54,755 nt of DNA from an uncultured Bacteroidota bacterium (lineage in GTDB: Bacteria; Bacteroidota; Bacteroidia; Chitinophagales; Chitinophagaceae): assembly GCA_903829015.1 (NCBI GenBank), contig CAIKOJ010000025.1, forward strand, positions 1 to 54,755. The letters are read 5' to 3'. The notes below the pieces were generated by a model. That model did not search any database, was not told the origin of the DNA, and worked only from the letters and a program-made list of their open reading frames with translations. The position numbers and the translations under genes were made by a program. Of this stretch, positions 18,453 through 26,827 are shown one piece after another. Each line of letters begins with the position of its first letter. The stretch's first letter is position 1.

Positions 18453-19490
18453 ATGAACAAGATACTTGTTACCGGCGGCTGTGGTTATATTGGAGGCCAC
18501 ACTATTGTTGATCTCATTCAAAATGGATTTGACGTTATTTCTGTAGACGACCTTTCGAGAGGATCTATGAAAATGCTGGAAGGAATTGAGAAAATCACGG
18601 GCAAGCAGGTAAAGAATTACCGGGTAGATCTTTGTAACCTGGATGATACCGAAGCCATCTTTCTCGAAAACCCGGATATAATAGGTGTGATCCATTTTGC
18701 GGCTTATAAATCAGTGCCTGAATCTGTTAATGAGCCAATCAAATATTTCAGGAACAATTTCAATTCATTACTAAACATACTGCAATGCGCTGAGGAATTC
18801 GACGTAGACAATTTTGTGTTTTCGTCTTCCTGTTCAGTTTACGGCAATACTACTGATCTGCCAGTTGTAGAAGAGACTGCGTTCCCGGAACCTGAATCGC
18901 CATATGCACGTACCAAACAAGTTGGTGAGGCTATTTGCAGGGACTTCAGCAATATCAACAAGCATTTTAATACCCTGTTGTTGCGTTATTTCAACCCCGT
19001 TGGTGCGCATCCGTCCGCCATTATCGGTGAGTTTCAGGACCTGTCGGAGAGTGTAGTGCCGGTGATCACGCAGACTGCGATAGGCAAGCGCAAAGAAATG
19101 ACTGTTTACGGCAGCGACTATCCTACGCGTGATGGCTCGTGTGTGCGTGATTATATACACGTAAGTGACATAGCCAATGCACATACCAAGGCTATGCAAT
19201 ATATCATTGACGACCGCAACAAATCGAACTGCGAAGTTTTCAATTTGGGAACTGGCAATGGTGTAACCGTTCTGGAACTGATCAATGCATTTGAAAAAGT
19301 ATCGGGCAAAAAGCTGAACTACAAAGTAGGTCCGCGCCGCCCGGGTGATGTAGTGGAGGTTTATGCCAACAACAACAAAGCCTGCAAACTGCTGGGCTGG
19401 GAAACAAAGCACGATCTTAACTCGATGATGGATACCGCCTGGCGCTGGGAGCAAGCCTATGCAAATATGAAGGCTGTAGTAAGTAATTAA
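18453..19490 (+). CDS. galE: UDP-glucose 4-epimerase
   Basis: 345-aa short-chain dehydrogenase of the extended type, interconverting UDP-glucose and UDP-galactose (or the N-acetyl forms) with bound NAD. Motifs: Rossmann loop TGGCGYIGGHT at residues 8-18, DDLSRGS, FAAYKSVPES, the SSSCSVYG strand, catalytic YARTK (Tyr-x-x-x-Lys near 149-153), LLRYFNPVGAHPS, and RDGSCVRDYIHVSDIA. The start at ATG 18453 follows a TATATTTG box; the longer frame from TTG 18432 overlaps that box and is rejected. It supplies precursors for surface glycans. Confidence 0.95.
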   Translation: MNKILVTGGCGYIGGHTIVDLIQNGFDVISVDDLSRGSMKMLEGIEKITGKQVKNYRVDLCNLDDTEAIFLENPDIIGVIHFAAYKSVPESVNEPIKYFRNNFNSLLNILQCAEEFDVDNFVFSSSCSVYGNTTDLPVVEETAFPEPESPYARTKQVGEAICRDFSNINKHFNTLLLRYFNPVGAHPSAIIGEFQDLSESVVPVITQTAIGKRKEMTVYGSDYPTRDGSCVRDYIHVSDIANAHTKAMQYIIDDRNKSNCEVFNLGTGNGVTVLELINAFEKVSGKKLNYKVGPRRPGDVVEVYANNNKACKLLGWETKHDLNSMMDTAWRWEQAYANMKAVVSN

Positions 19491-19596
19491 ACTAACCACA
19501 ACAAAATATCCACAAGGTTTTTTAGTCCACAAAACCGCTACTGTATTGTGTTTGAGCGGTGCATACCCCCGTTTTTTGTGGATATCTCGAGGTAAT

Positions 19597-19634
19597 TTGA
19601 ATTTGCAGCCATTTTACATTTGCTGCAAATTCAA
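19597..19634. promoter_or_regulatory. Perfect 13-bp inverted repeat before the 102-aa HTH-like gene
   Basis: TTGAATTTGCAGC (19597-19609) and GCTGCAAATTCAA (19622-19634) flank a 12-nt spacer, ending 4 bp before the ATG at 19639. It could be a dimer operator or an mRNA hairpin that masks the start codon. Confidence 0.6.
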
Positions 19635-19638
19635 TTTT

Positions 19639-19947
19639 ATGCGAGGAGAAAAAATCTATCAACAACTGATAAGGGACGGAGGTACAAAAGGTACCGTAAG
19701 CAAAGGCCGCAGCGACAAGCTTGTGGGCAAGCGCAACGATTGCCTGCTGGCCAGATACTATTATTACGGGCACTTTAAAAACCTGTGCTACGAGGAGATA
19801 CTGCGGCAGCTGGTGTCTGAGTTTTTCCTGTCTCCTAAAACTATTATTTCAATTGTTCAGAACAATACTGATAAGCTTCTATCTTTTAAAGAGGAAGGGC
19901 TGGTGATGTTCTATTTCCAGAGAAACTGGCCACACCTGAAATGGTAG
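19639..19947 (+). CDS. Small putative DNA-binding protein, 102 aa
   Basis: Starts MRGEKIYQQLIRDGGTKGT and has a basic N-terminal half (KGRSDKLVGKRNDCLLARYYYY). A helix-turn-helix-like stretch YEEILRQLVSEFFLSPKTI lies near residues 52-70. Proteins of this shape are common near mobile and phage-like loci in Bacteroidota, but I cannot name a family with certainty. It converges on the 3' end of phage-like cluster A (gap 90 bp). The start was chosen at the ATG right after the 13-bp inverted repeat; an upstream in-frame ATG (19546) would place the repeat inside the coding region. Autoregulation through that repeat is an inference. Confidence 0.6.
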   Translation: MRGEKIYQQLIRDGGTKGTVSKGRSDKLVGKRNDCLLARYYYYGHFKNLCYEEILRQLVSEFFLSPKTIISIVQNNTDKLLSFKEEGLVMFYFQRNWPHLKW

Positions 19948-20037
19948 ACACTAATTGAAGCAGGCATTTTTCTATTTGAAACCTAACTTTGTAAATGCCC
20001 CAAAGTACGTTCAGTTAGGATGCTGCAGCTCTAAACT

Positions 20038-20544
20038 CTACAAAACGATATCCTCATTGATGATTACCGTGGCCGGGGCATACTGCTGTTGGTATTTGGT
20101 ACTGTAGTCTTCGAATGCAATACTGTAGCGTATTTCGCGGACACGGTAGCTGTCTGTCCTTTTTTGTGTGGTGGCACTTACCCGACATAGGTGCCCATAG
20201 TCGGTACCGGGCGCCCAGCCTTGCATGAGCTTGTGCAGAGACCATTCCAGATCGTAATAATTTATAGACTGCCTTAAATAACTATCCGGCATAGCCTGAC
20301 TGGAATTGCTATGTGGCGCAAAGCCGAGTCGCAGCACCACGGTGCCTGATGCGGTCTGAACATTTTCACCGAGGTTGTTGTAACTGAAGTCTTCGAAATC
20401 TATAAGTACGCAAGGCCACGATACCGGTGGCCTGCTACCGGTTTTAAGCTGACCCAGGTCCTGGTCTACGTATTTGATATCAGGCAACTGAGCCTTTATA
20501 CGCTGCTGTATGGCTATAAAGATATTGGCGAAAGGTGAGTTCAT
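20038..20544 (-). CDS. Phage-like tail-completion/neck protein (Mu gp37-like)
   Basis: 168 aa, last gene of phage-like cluster A. It has the beta-rich pattern of neck or tail-terminator proteins of Mu-like phages (DUF1834/gp37 type): an N-terminal helix with IQQRIKAQLPDIKYVDQDLG, a WPCVLIDFEDFSY strand pair and a C-terminal RYSIAFEDYSTKY. Such proteins cap the tail tube and join it to the head connector. It lies 45 bp downstream of the portal gene on the same strand. Assignment rests on position and fold-like pattern, not on a diagnostic motif. No second copy occurs in cluster B, which otherwise carries the tail genes. Confidence 0.6.
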   Translation of the reverse strand: MNSPFANIFIAIQQRIKAQLPDIKYVDQDLGQLKTGSRPPVSWPCVLIDFEDFSYNNLGENVQTASGTVVLRLGFAPHSNSSQAMPDSYLRQSINYYDLEWSLHKLMQGWAPGTDYGHLCRVSATTQKRTDSYRVREIRYSIAFEDYSTKYQQQYAPATVIINEDIVL

Positions 20545-20589
20545 GGTTATCGGGAATTTGGATTGGATAAACTATTCTGAATATGCAGT

Positions 20590-21711
20590 TTATTTTGTGC
20601 ATGGAATGCCGTAGGTGTCGTACCAATAGTTTTCTGGTACCGCCACTTTCTGTGCTACCTGTTTGTCTATTGCCATTCTGGTCTTCAGATATTCTACATC
20701 CATGTCTTTTGCGAAAACGAATTTTCCGTTTTGCACCGGGTAGCCATAGCCATGTAGTATCGCCAGGAATTTTGGATCGTTAAGCATGGAAGCAGTATAA
20801 ATAATATCGCTGCGGGTGATCTCATATTGCTGTTCCAGATGCACCTTGCTCTGTGCATATCCGGTACTGTAGCTACTTGTTGTCGTTTCTGTGTTGCCCA
20901 GAATGGTAATGGACAGTTCCTCATTCATTGCTTTAATAAATGAAAGTTGCAGGTTGCCGTCACAATTGGTCTGCTTGCCGTCTTTTATTTCAAAGTCGGC
21001 CTGGCGGGGTATCATCAACGAGAGCGAACTGCCGCTTTCATCCAGTATCTTCTTCAACTCGATCCTCGTCTGTTCATCAAATGAATCATATTTAATAATG
21101 CGCACCGGCTGACCGAATAGCTCAATAAACTGAGCCCAGTCTGATATTCCGCCACGCTTATACAAGCTGTAAGGAGCACACTTCAGCAAAAGTCCCAGGT
21201 CTTTTTTATTGCCAAGTATCCATACGTTATCCAGGCCGGCATAAGGAATTCCATCGGTGCCTGTTTGCTCAAAGGCAATAGTACCGAGTTCGGGCTTAAT
21301 GTGCTTGCGTGGTATTTTTTCGAAATCAAAGACTTTGCCCGGAATGAACTCAATTCCCGAAATTCCCCAAAGCATGGTTTCCATAATGGTACGCAGCACC
21401 TCTCTAAAAGACAGTGAGTGTATCAGTGCATCCATCTGCCTGTTCTTCACGCCTTCGTTTTCAAACCATATTTCTTTATTCAAGACCGCATCCATTCGTT
21501 TGGCTATCACACCAGACAAATGACCATCGAGCAAAATATCCTCATACACATCATAGAGTCTGGTGCGGTTTGGGTAAAAGACTGATTCGGCACTGATCAG
21601 TGCACCCCGCCATGCCGAAATATCCTTACGGCTTCTGTCGGCCGATCTGATATTGAGTTCGTTTACTATTATGTTTTCAGGCTGGTGGCCATTCTTATAG
21701 GACTTTATCAT
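20590..21711 (-). CDS. Phage portal protein (Mu gp29-like, DUF935)
   Basis: 373-aa portal, forming the dodecameric ring at the head vertex through which DNA is packaged and released. Recognisable DUF935 features: LDGHLSGVIAKRMDAVLNKE near residue 63, a SLSFREVLRTIMETMLWGIS helix, and WAQFIELFGQPVRIIKYDS near 192. Another stretch, TETTTSSYSTGYAQSKVHLE, lies near 283. It is slightly shorter than Mu gp29, with the C-terminal clip tail reduced. The frame is intact. It is separated from the upstream cluster A gene by a convergent/divergent host-like membrane gene (21801-22163), an unusual interruption of a head module. The minor head protein (Mu gp30/gpF) that normally follows the portal is absent here. 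Confidence 0.85.
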   Translation of the reverse strand: MIKSYKNGHQPENIIVNELNIRSADRSRKDISAWRGALISAESVFYPNRTRLYDVYEDILLDGHLSGVIAKRMDAVLNKEIWFENEGVKNRQMDALIHSLSFREVLRTIMETMLWGISGIEFIPGKVFDFEKIPRKHIKPELGTIAFEQTGTDGIPYAGLDNVWILGNKKDLGLLLKCAPYSLYKRGGISDWAQFIELFGQPVRIIKYDSFDEQTRIELKKILDESGSSLSLMIPRQADFEIKDGKQTNCDGNLQLSFIKAMNEELSITILGNTETTTSSYSTGYAQSKVHLEQQYEITRSDIIYTASMLNDPKFLAILHGYGYPVQNGKFVFAKDMDVEYLKTRMAIDKQVAQKVAVPENYWYDTYGIPCTK

Positions 21712-21800
21712 ATAGTGCTGTTTAATAAATAGTTATTTGTAAATAAAAATCTGTGATATTATTCATAACTTGCAGTTAACATTTTACTTTTGAAGCAAAT

Positions 21801-22163
21801 ATGAAGAAGTTTATTACTGATGCATTCAAGATTGCGCTCATCATCACCGGTAATAAACGATGGTCAATAGTAATTTCTATCCTCTACCTTTCGGTTTTAA
21901 ATCTGGCCACTATATATGGCCTGCTTCATTTGTTACAGGGACTGGCAGATGGCGTCACAAAACTGCTGATCTTATTTTCATACCCCTATATCGATATTTC
22001 AATAGCGCTGATGCTGATCTTCAATACCTGGTTATTAACACCGTTCGAAAGCCTGTATAAAAATAAAAGGGCGAGACCATTGGTAACTCCTCTTATCGTT
22101 TACACCATAGTTTCTATTCTGCTGTTTATCTACGGTTACTATTTTGACAAGATAGTTTTCTAG
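21801..22163 (+). CDS. Membrane protein of unknown function lodged inside cluster A
   Basis: 120 aa with three hydrophobic segments (about residues 23-48, 58-82 and 94-115), starting MKKFITDAFKIALIITGNKR. It lies on the opposite strand to all phage-like genes around it, divergent from the portal gene (gap 89 bp). No phage family is recognised, and it looks like a host-type gene. Its presence splits the head genes into two transcription units, or at least forces read-through over an antisense gene. Function unknown. Confidence 0.6.
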   Translation: MKKFITDAFKIALIITGNKRWSIVISILYLSVLNLATIYGLLHLLQGLADGVTKLLILFSYPYIDISIALMLIFNTWLLTPFESLYKNKRARPLVTPLIVYTIVSILLFIYGYYFDKIVF

Positions 22164-22399
22164 TAACTGCCGGTATCCCATTTAGTTGAAGCCTATCATA
22201 AATATTTCCGGGATAAGCGCGCTGTAAAACACCTTAAAAGGATGACAGGTTGCCTCGAAATATAATTCGCCACGGCCTTTTTCGAAATAAGAGAAATACA
22301 TAGCAGGGAGTGTTATGGTGAAGTAATTTAAAAATGTGGTGAACCAAATTTGAGTAGCCGGCATTCTACCTTTCCAGCAGGATTGAAATTTTTGACCGA

Positions 22400-22834
22400 T
22401 TAATAGAAATTATTTCTTTTAGGATTACTGCTCCAGCTTACGGTGTCGCCATCGGGGGCAGTATTTGCTGAGGCATCGAAGTACGGCCAACCTTGTGGCT
22501 GTGCCTGCCCTACCTGTACAGACCTGAGCACACCGATCGCATCCTGGTAGGCATTGCGGTAAACGGTAAGATCAAGTCCTGTGTTTGATAACCGGAGCAA
22601 GTGCCAGCAGGCAAGATCTTTTATCAAACTATTGAGGTATTCATCCTGTACGGTTGCAGGCAGCACATCTGTTCCGAATAGCTGAACGAGATCATATCGA
22701 CCCAGGTACATTTTCGCTTCCTGAATGGCTGCTGCAATAGCTCGTTCAGTAATTGTATCGTCAGATCGGGTGATCTCTGTAATCACCTCAGCATAGATGT
22801 TTGTAGCCAGATCGGCTTGTGTGATGATAGGCAT
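22400..22834 (-). CDS. Phage head-tail adaptor (Mu gp36-like, DUF1320)
   Basis: 144 aa. The all-helical N-terminal part MPIITQADLATNIYAEVITE, the segment AAIQEAKMYLGRYDL, and the helix DEYLNSLIKDLACWHLLRL match the gp36/DUF1320 connector family, which docks on the portal as the first neck ring. The C-terminal tail is Pro/Gly-rich (AQPQGWPYFDASANTAPDGD). The order in cluster A is TerS, TerL, gp36-like, portal, gp37-like; in Mu the portal would precede gp36, so the module is rearranged. A 200-bp spacer with an inverted repeat lies upstream. Confidence 0.8.
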   Translation of the reverse strand: MPIITQADLATNIYAEVITEITRSDDTITERAIAAAIQEAKMYLGRYDLVQLFGTDVLPATVQDEYLNSLIKDLACWHLLRLSNTGLDLTVYRNAYQDAIGVLRSVQVGQAQPQGWPYFDASANTAPDGDTVSWSSNPKRNNFY

Positions 22835-22937
22835 AGATTAGGTATTTGGAATTGGTTTTTTGGGAGGAATAAGAAATGTAAACAGTAAAGTGTTGCCCAG
22901 TTCCGCATAGCAAAAGGAAACACAGCAACTCATGGTT

Positions 22938-22985
22938 CTGTAACAAGGTCGCGGACATACCGATGCGCCCTTGTTAGCGACCCGG
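22938..22985. promoter_or_regulatory. Inverted repeat upstream of the gp36-like gene
   Basis: TAACAAGG (22941-22948) and CCTTGTTA (22969-22976) are perfect inverted repeats. Overlapping GGTCGC (22947-22952) and GCGACC (22977-22982) also pair. The element lies about 105-150 bp before the gp36-like start and could be an operator or the terminator region of the 199-aa gene above. Similarity to the cluster promoter palindromes is only partial (CTGTAACAAGG). Confidence 0.4.
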
Positions 22986-23040
22986 GCGTTAATAACTCCA
23001 ATAAGATTTGATTTGACTTAAGCGGGTACTTCCAATTTAC

Positions 23041-23640
23041 TTACTCGTCGTCCTTGTCTTTGGTTTTAGAAGGTTTTTCTTCATCGGGGTCATCATCCTC
23101 ATCTTCATCCTTGTTTTTCTTAGGCGTTGCCTTCTTTGTTTCAGCTTTCTTAGGACTTGCTTTTTCAGGTTTTTCTGCCTTCTCAGGTTTTTCTTCTTTT
23201 TCCTCAGCTGCTTCCTTATCAGCTTCAATAGCTTCTGGGGTGCGTTTTACTGTAATTATCTTTTTCGCTTCACGATCATAAGTGATCTCGTAAAGATTGG
23301 TAGTATTGTCGCCTACATCCTGCTTTATGTATCCCAAAAGGGTTTTGCTTTCGGAGGCGTTTTCCACAGCATCAGAATCAATAACGGCAGAAAGCTTCAC
23401 GGCCATTTTGCTTGTTTTTTGCAATGCAGCCATTTTCTTCTTTTCATTGGCATATTCTTTCAAACCCAGCATCTGCTTGCGGAACACTGCTATATCATTT
23501 CTGTTATTGATCCGGTCAAGCCTTGCCTGGTTCTTTTCGTTCTTTTCTTCACGAGTCATTTTTTCTTTCTGGTTCTGAGCAAAAGATGGGCTGCAGATGG
23601 CAAGTGCAATCAAAAACAATATGGTGATCCTGTATTTCAT
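23041..23640 (-). CDS. Secreted Lys/Glu-rich protein inside cluster A
   Basis: 199 aa from ATG 23640. Signal peptide MKYRITILFLIALAICSPSFAQ, then a helical charged region (about 25-120) and a low-complexity C-terminus from about residue 140. That tail alternates KAEKPEKASPKK-like and DEDEDDDPDEEKPSK stretches and is surely disordered. No catalytic motif. It lies between the terminase and gp36-like genes on the same strand but has a Sec signal, which no phage packaging protein would carry. I read it as a host gene that was trapped or inserted. The extended frame from 23736 is rejected because it would bury the signal peptide. Confidence 0.75.
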   Translation of the reverse strand: MKYRITILFLIALAICSPSFAQNQKEKMTREEKNEKNQARLDRINNRNDIAVFRKQMLGLKEYANEKKKMAALQKTSKMAVKLSAVIDSDAVENASESKTLLGYIKQDVGDNTTNLYEITYDREAKKIITVKRTPEAIEADKEAAEEKEEKPEKAEKPEKASPKKAETKKATPKKNKDEDEDDDPDEEKPSKTKDKDDE

Positions 23641-23805
23641 TCTAACAAATTGAGTTAACAACAAACCTGACTTATGATCAGATGGCAAAAAGCAAAGGTC
23701 TTTATTTTTTTTTAAATCCAATCCGTACTTATCCACAGTTTATTTAGACGCAGGATTACAGATGCCAGGTATCAGAAACTATGAGCAGTTTTTTAATTAC
23801 AGATG

Positions 23806-25362
23806 TCAGAATCTTTTTGAATTTGCGGGCTGTGATGTAACAATAATTCCGTCGGTTTTTCCCTTGCCTTCTTTCATCATTATCATCCATACGGCACCTT
23901 CCACAGCATCGGGGCCATCGTCGTGCGCACGACTACCGGGCGCAAAGGCTATAAACTGCTCTTCCAGTCTTTGCATGTGTGGGTTATCCTGTTCATATTT
24001 GTTCAGATAAAATAATCCATTGCGGTGCAGTGGTTCCAGCACAGTTTCTATACGGGTGTATTTATCCGGCTTCTTACGCGTATCACCGATGATGGGTATC
24101 GTTCTTCCATTTCGGCCGGCGGCGCTTATTTCTTTTTTAATAGCGTCCTGCATGAAGACCTCCTCAATCAGATAGTAGCATTTACAATTGCCTACAATAT
24201 CCATAATGCGGTAGTACCAGCCAATCATTTGCGCTGTAGTTACTTTGTCCAGAAAGCACTTTATGATATGAAACTCTCCTTCCCATTTACCCACCAGCAC
24301 AACAGCCTTGTAGTCGTTGGTATCTTTATAAGAAGGGTCGGTGTAGCATACCAGGATCTGATAATCGGTTATATGCCTTGCGGGCTTGTATGCCATTTTT
24401 TTAAACACCGACCCTTCGGTAAGCGGGTTATTGAAATATTCTTTTTGCTGTGCTGCGTAGCTTTTCTGACTCAGCACCCGGTCAATATCCAGTTCGGAAT
24501 TTTTTTCCGGCCAAACCGACGTGCCGTTACTGTCGCGGATATTTATCTCATCTACATGATCTGCCAGCCTTGTCGCGTATTCTATGCAACTGCCAATAGC
24601 TATTCGGGTTCCACAGAAGATAATTGACGTAGGCTCAGAAACAGAGCGAGTACCGACGGCGGCTTCTTCTATCCATCTCCATTTCTTTGCTACCGATTCC
24701 GGATTCAGGCAATCGGCATCAGTGTCTATATCGTCAAAGATGATCACGTCAGGGCGTATTTCTTCATTTCTTGTACCCCTGGGACTTTGTCCGGCACCAA
24801 GCGCACGAAATGCAGCACCCTTCTGAGTAAAGAATTCGCTCTCCTGCCACGAGCCATGATTATGCTGCTCGCCATAATCTTTGATCAACCTCCTGTTGTA
24901 TTCGAGATTAGCCTTGTAGGGCATGAGCAACCGGACTGCGTTGTCAAGGCTGTTGCTGATCATCAAAATGTAGCGCTTTTTGAACCGCTCACCGGAAGGC
25001 TCACCTGCGCTTGTTGATACAGGGTGACCCACCAGCGCCAGATACAAAACCTCCATCATTGTTCGGGTACTTTTGGCCAGCTCCCGGCTCCACATACGCA
25101 CCTCGTACCACTCTCTGTTCTGCAACACCCTTTCGGTAGCCAATCTGTGAAACGCAGCCGATGGCGCATAGGTGAATGCCGGAAAATAATAATTGAACCA
25201 TTCTTCTGGCCGGGCTTCGAGGTGTGCTATCCTTGTTCTTTGTTCTTCTGCAGTTTCATCATTATTGGTTTCGGTTGACTCAAGAATTTCTTTTACCAGC
25301 AAGTCCCATCTAAGAATCATTTGCTTCTCTGTACGTTTGACCGACCTGAATACTTCTTCCAT
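23806..25362 (-). CDS. Phage terminase large subunit
   Basis: 518-aa packaging motor with ATPase and nuclease halves. The ATPase half has the Walker A-like loop WSRELAKST (residues about 91-99, with Ala where Gly is usual), Walker B DVIIFDDID (205-213) and a coupling-type FCGTR. The nuclease half (RNase H-like) has Asp in CYTDPSYKD (about 342), an acidic pair in LIEEVFMQD (about 400), and the C-terminal HDDGPDAVEG. All expected acidic residues are present, so the gene looks functional. It starts at ATG 25362, 77 bp after the small subunit stop. In this arrangement it would fill heads with DNA; whether packaging is sequence-specific or headful/random cannot be told from sequence. Confidence 0.93.
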   Translation of the reverse strand: MEEVFRSVKRTEKQMILRWDLLVKEILESTETNNDETAEEQRTRIAHLEARPEEWFNYYFPAFTYAPSAAFHRLATERVLQNREWYEVRMWSRELAKSTRTMMEVLYLALVGHPVSTSAGEPSGERFKKRYILMISNSLDNAVRLLMPYKANLEYNRRLIKDYGEQHNHGSWQESEFFTQKGAAFRALGAGQSPRGTRNEEIRPDVIIFDDIDTDADCLNPESVAKKWRWIEEAAVGTRSVSEPTSIIFCGTRIAIGSCIEYATRLADHVDEINIRDSNGTSVWPEKNSELDIDRVLSQKSYAAQQKEYFNNPLTEGSVFKKMAYKPARHITDYQILVCYTDPSYKDTNDYKAVVLVGKWEGEFHIIKCFLDKVTTAQMIGWYYRIMDIVGNCKCYYLIEEVFMQDAIKKEISAAGRNGRTIPIIGDTRKKPDKYTRIETVLEPLHRNGLFYLNKYEQDNPHMQRLEEQFIAFAPGSRAHDDGPDAVEGAVWMIMMKEGKGKTDGIIVTSQPANSKRF

Positions 25363-25439
25363 AAATTTTTGCAAATGGTTACACGATTACTGCTCCTCTT
25401 TTTAAAAAGCAGTCACAAATCATTTTAGATCACCCGTGA

Positions 25440-25880
25440 TCAGGATACTATCTTATGTTTCACATAAGCATCCAAATGAAGGATCAGCTTCTTGGTTAGA
25501 GCAAGGTCCTTTTTGCGCAGCCACTGCGCAAACATTTCGAACACTTCGATTATGTTGGCGATATTCGGTTCGAACTCCAGGTTTCTAATGGATGCAGCGT
25601 ATTTACTGTATAGATCTGCATCTTTTGAGTTGGGTTCGTCCTGCGATTTAAGTTTGTTACTGATCTTGTATAGCTGATCGTACAGAATAGCCAATTGGTT
25701 TTTGCGTGAAATAGCAAGAGATGTTTTTATTTCGTCCCAGCCATCAGTAACTACCCATTGTCTTACAACCGCTTCATCAATTTCTAATTGAAGTGCGATG
25801 TCGGCAATAGACTTATCGTGTTCGGTATACAGCAATTTGGCATGAGGCTGTAACAGCCTGTAGGGTAGTTCTTCGTTCAT
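25440..25880 (-). CDS. Putative terminase small subunit with HTH
   Basis: 146 aa, first gene of cluster A. The N-terminal helix-turn-helix is DKSIADIALQLEIDEAVVRQ, followed by WVVTDGWDEIKTSL, the pattern of small terminases and Mu gp27-type proteins that recognise packaging DNA. Helices for oligomerisation follow (ILYDQLYKISNKLKSQDE and NIIEVFEMFAQWLRKKD). It is preceded by the shared cluster promoter and a leader that is nearly the same as that of cluster B. The ATG at 25880 follows the leader with a 2-nt insertion relative to cluster B. A dedicated regulator is an alternative reading, but the place before TerL favours TerS. Confidence 0.75.
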   Translation of the reverse strand: MNEELPYRLLQPHAKLLYTEHDKSIADIALQLEIDEAVVRQWVVTDGWDEIKTSLAISRKNQLAILYDQLYKISNKLKSQDEPNSKDADLYSKYAASIRNLEFEPNIANIIEVFEMFAQWLRKKDLALTKKLILHLDAYVKHKIVS

Positions 25881-25882
25881 GT

Positions 25883-25899
25883 GATAGGGATTTATTGTT
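25883..25899 (-). promoter_or_regulatory. Conserved 5' leader next to the cluster A start codon
   Basis: On the minus strand the last bases before the ATG read AACAATAAATCCCTATC, then AC. Cluster B has AACAAATAAATCCCTATC immediately before its ATG. The shared leader suggests common translation initiation or common descent. Confidence 0.7.
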
Positions 25900-25942
25900 C
25901 AAAATCAGGAGGGGTTAATGTCCCTGATCTGTTATGGGATAG

Positions 25943-26034
25943 CAAAGGTGAAACGTAAAACTGAAAGTAACAATTTTAAGAAACGTGATGGGCCGTATAC
26001 GACTTATGACAGGCTCCACACGACCTGTGACAGA
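25943..26034 (-). promoter_or_regulatory. Cluster A promoter with 21-bp-spaced palindromic operators
   Basis: Minus-strand -7 box CACCTTTG (25943-25950) and -33 TTGT (25970-25973) have a 19-bp spacer. Upstream are 11-bp palindrome-like sites: CTTATGACAGG (26003-26013), CCTGTGACAGA (26024-26034) and a degenerate one, AACGTGATGGG (25982-25992). Their offsets from the -7 box start are 39, 60 and 81 bp, identical to those of cluster B. The placement upstream of -33 and the two-turn spacing fit an activator that binds as stacked dimers on one DNA face. Confidence 0.85.
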
Positions 26035-26174
26035 AAAAATGTGCCAGTGCGGCAAGCGATCAGAAGCTGATTCTGTTTGTCATATACATGCACGATTTTG
26101 CCTTATAGCAAAGTGCCTGTATCAGAAGTGACAGCAATGAATGAACATGGAGTTGTGATCGAAATTTTTAATGT

Positions 26175-26702
26175 CTATTTCGCATTCGGGTCAAACTCCA
26201 ACACTGCAGAGTTCATACAAAATCTTTGAAAAGTAGGAGCCGGACCATCATCAAAAATATGACCGAGATGGGAGTCGCACCGGCCACACATTACTTCTGT
26301 GCGGTGCATACCATGCGAAGTATCTTCTTCGTAACGCACACTGGTAGGGCGGATAGATTCGAAGAAACTGGGCCATCCGCAACCACTCGAAAATTTAGCA
26401 CCAGACTTAAATAAAGCGTTTCCACATACTGCACAATAATAAGTACCTGTATCATCTGTATCCCAGTACTTGCCGGTGAATGCACGCTCTGTTCCCTTCT
26501 CACGTGCTATACGGTAAACCTCTGACGGTAGGATTTTTTTCCATTCTTCATTGGTTACCTGCAGGTGTGTGGTATCGGTATGCGAGTAATGTGGATTGTG
26601 ATTATTATCAGGCATGGTGCTTTTATTTGGAGTATTAGCGCACTGCAAAAATAACGCAGTGCATGAAATAACTAAGGCAATATATATCTTGTGTGCAGAC
26701 AT
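26175..26702 (-). CDS. msrB: Peptide methionine-R-sulfoxide reductase, lipoprotein form
   Basis: 175 aa. The lipoprotein signal is MSAHKIYIALVISCTALFLQC with the lipobox Cys at 21, followed by a linker and an MsrB domain (about 45-172). Zinc-binding pairs are CAVCGN and CGRCDSHLGH, the substrate loop is SGCGWPSFF, and the catalytic Cys lies in RFCMNSAVL. It reduces methionine-R-sulfoxide in proteins and here is exported, so it repairs envelope proteins. It is divergent from the downstream GNAT gene and lies just upstream of cluster A's promoter on the same strand, with about 275 bp containing those operators between. Confidence 0.94.
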   Translation of the reverse strand: MSAHKIYIALVISCTALFLQCANTPNKSTMPDNNHNPHYSHTDTTHLQVTNEEWKKILPSEVYRIAREKGTERAFTGKYWDTDDTGTYYCAVCGNALFKSGAKFSSGCGWPSFFESIRPTSVRYEEDTSHGMHRTEVMCGRCDSHLGHIFDDGPAPTFQRFCMNSAVLEFDPNAK

Positions 26703-26827
26703 CTAATGCAATTTACGGTATTTAGAAAGACTGGAATAAAAGAATGGTACGGTGCAGTTCGATTTAATAGATTATTAACTATTACTTTTGGTGCCTCAAA
26801 TCCGGTTCTAAAAAAGCTAAGAATAAC

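Noticed and set aside
22182-22364. 60-aa minus-strand ORF in cluster A
   Set aside because: No family, no clear leader and composition of non-coding AT-rich DNA; could be a relic but cannot be supported.
23641-23736. Longer start for the 199-aa secreted protein
   Set aside because: It would place 32 residues before a clean signal peptide.
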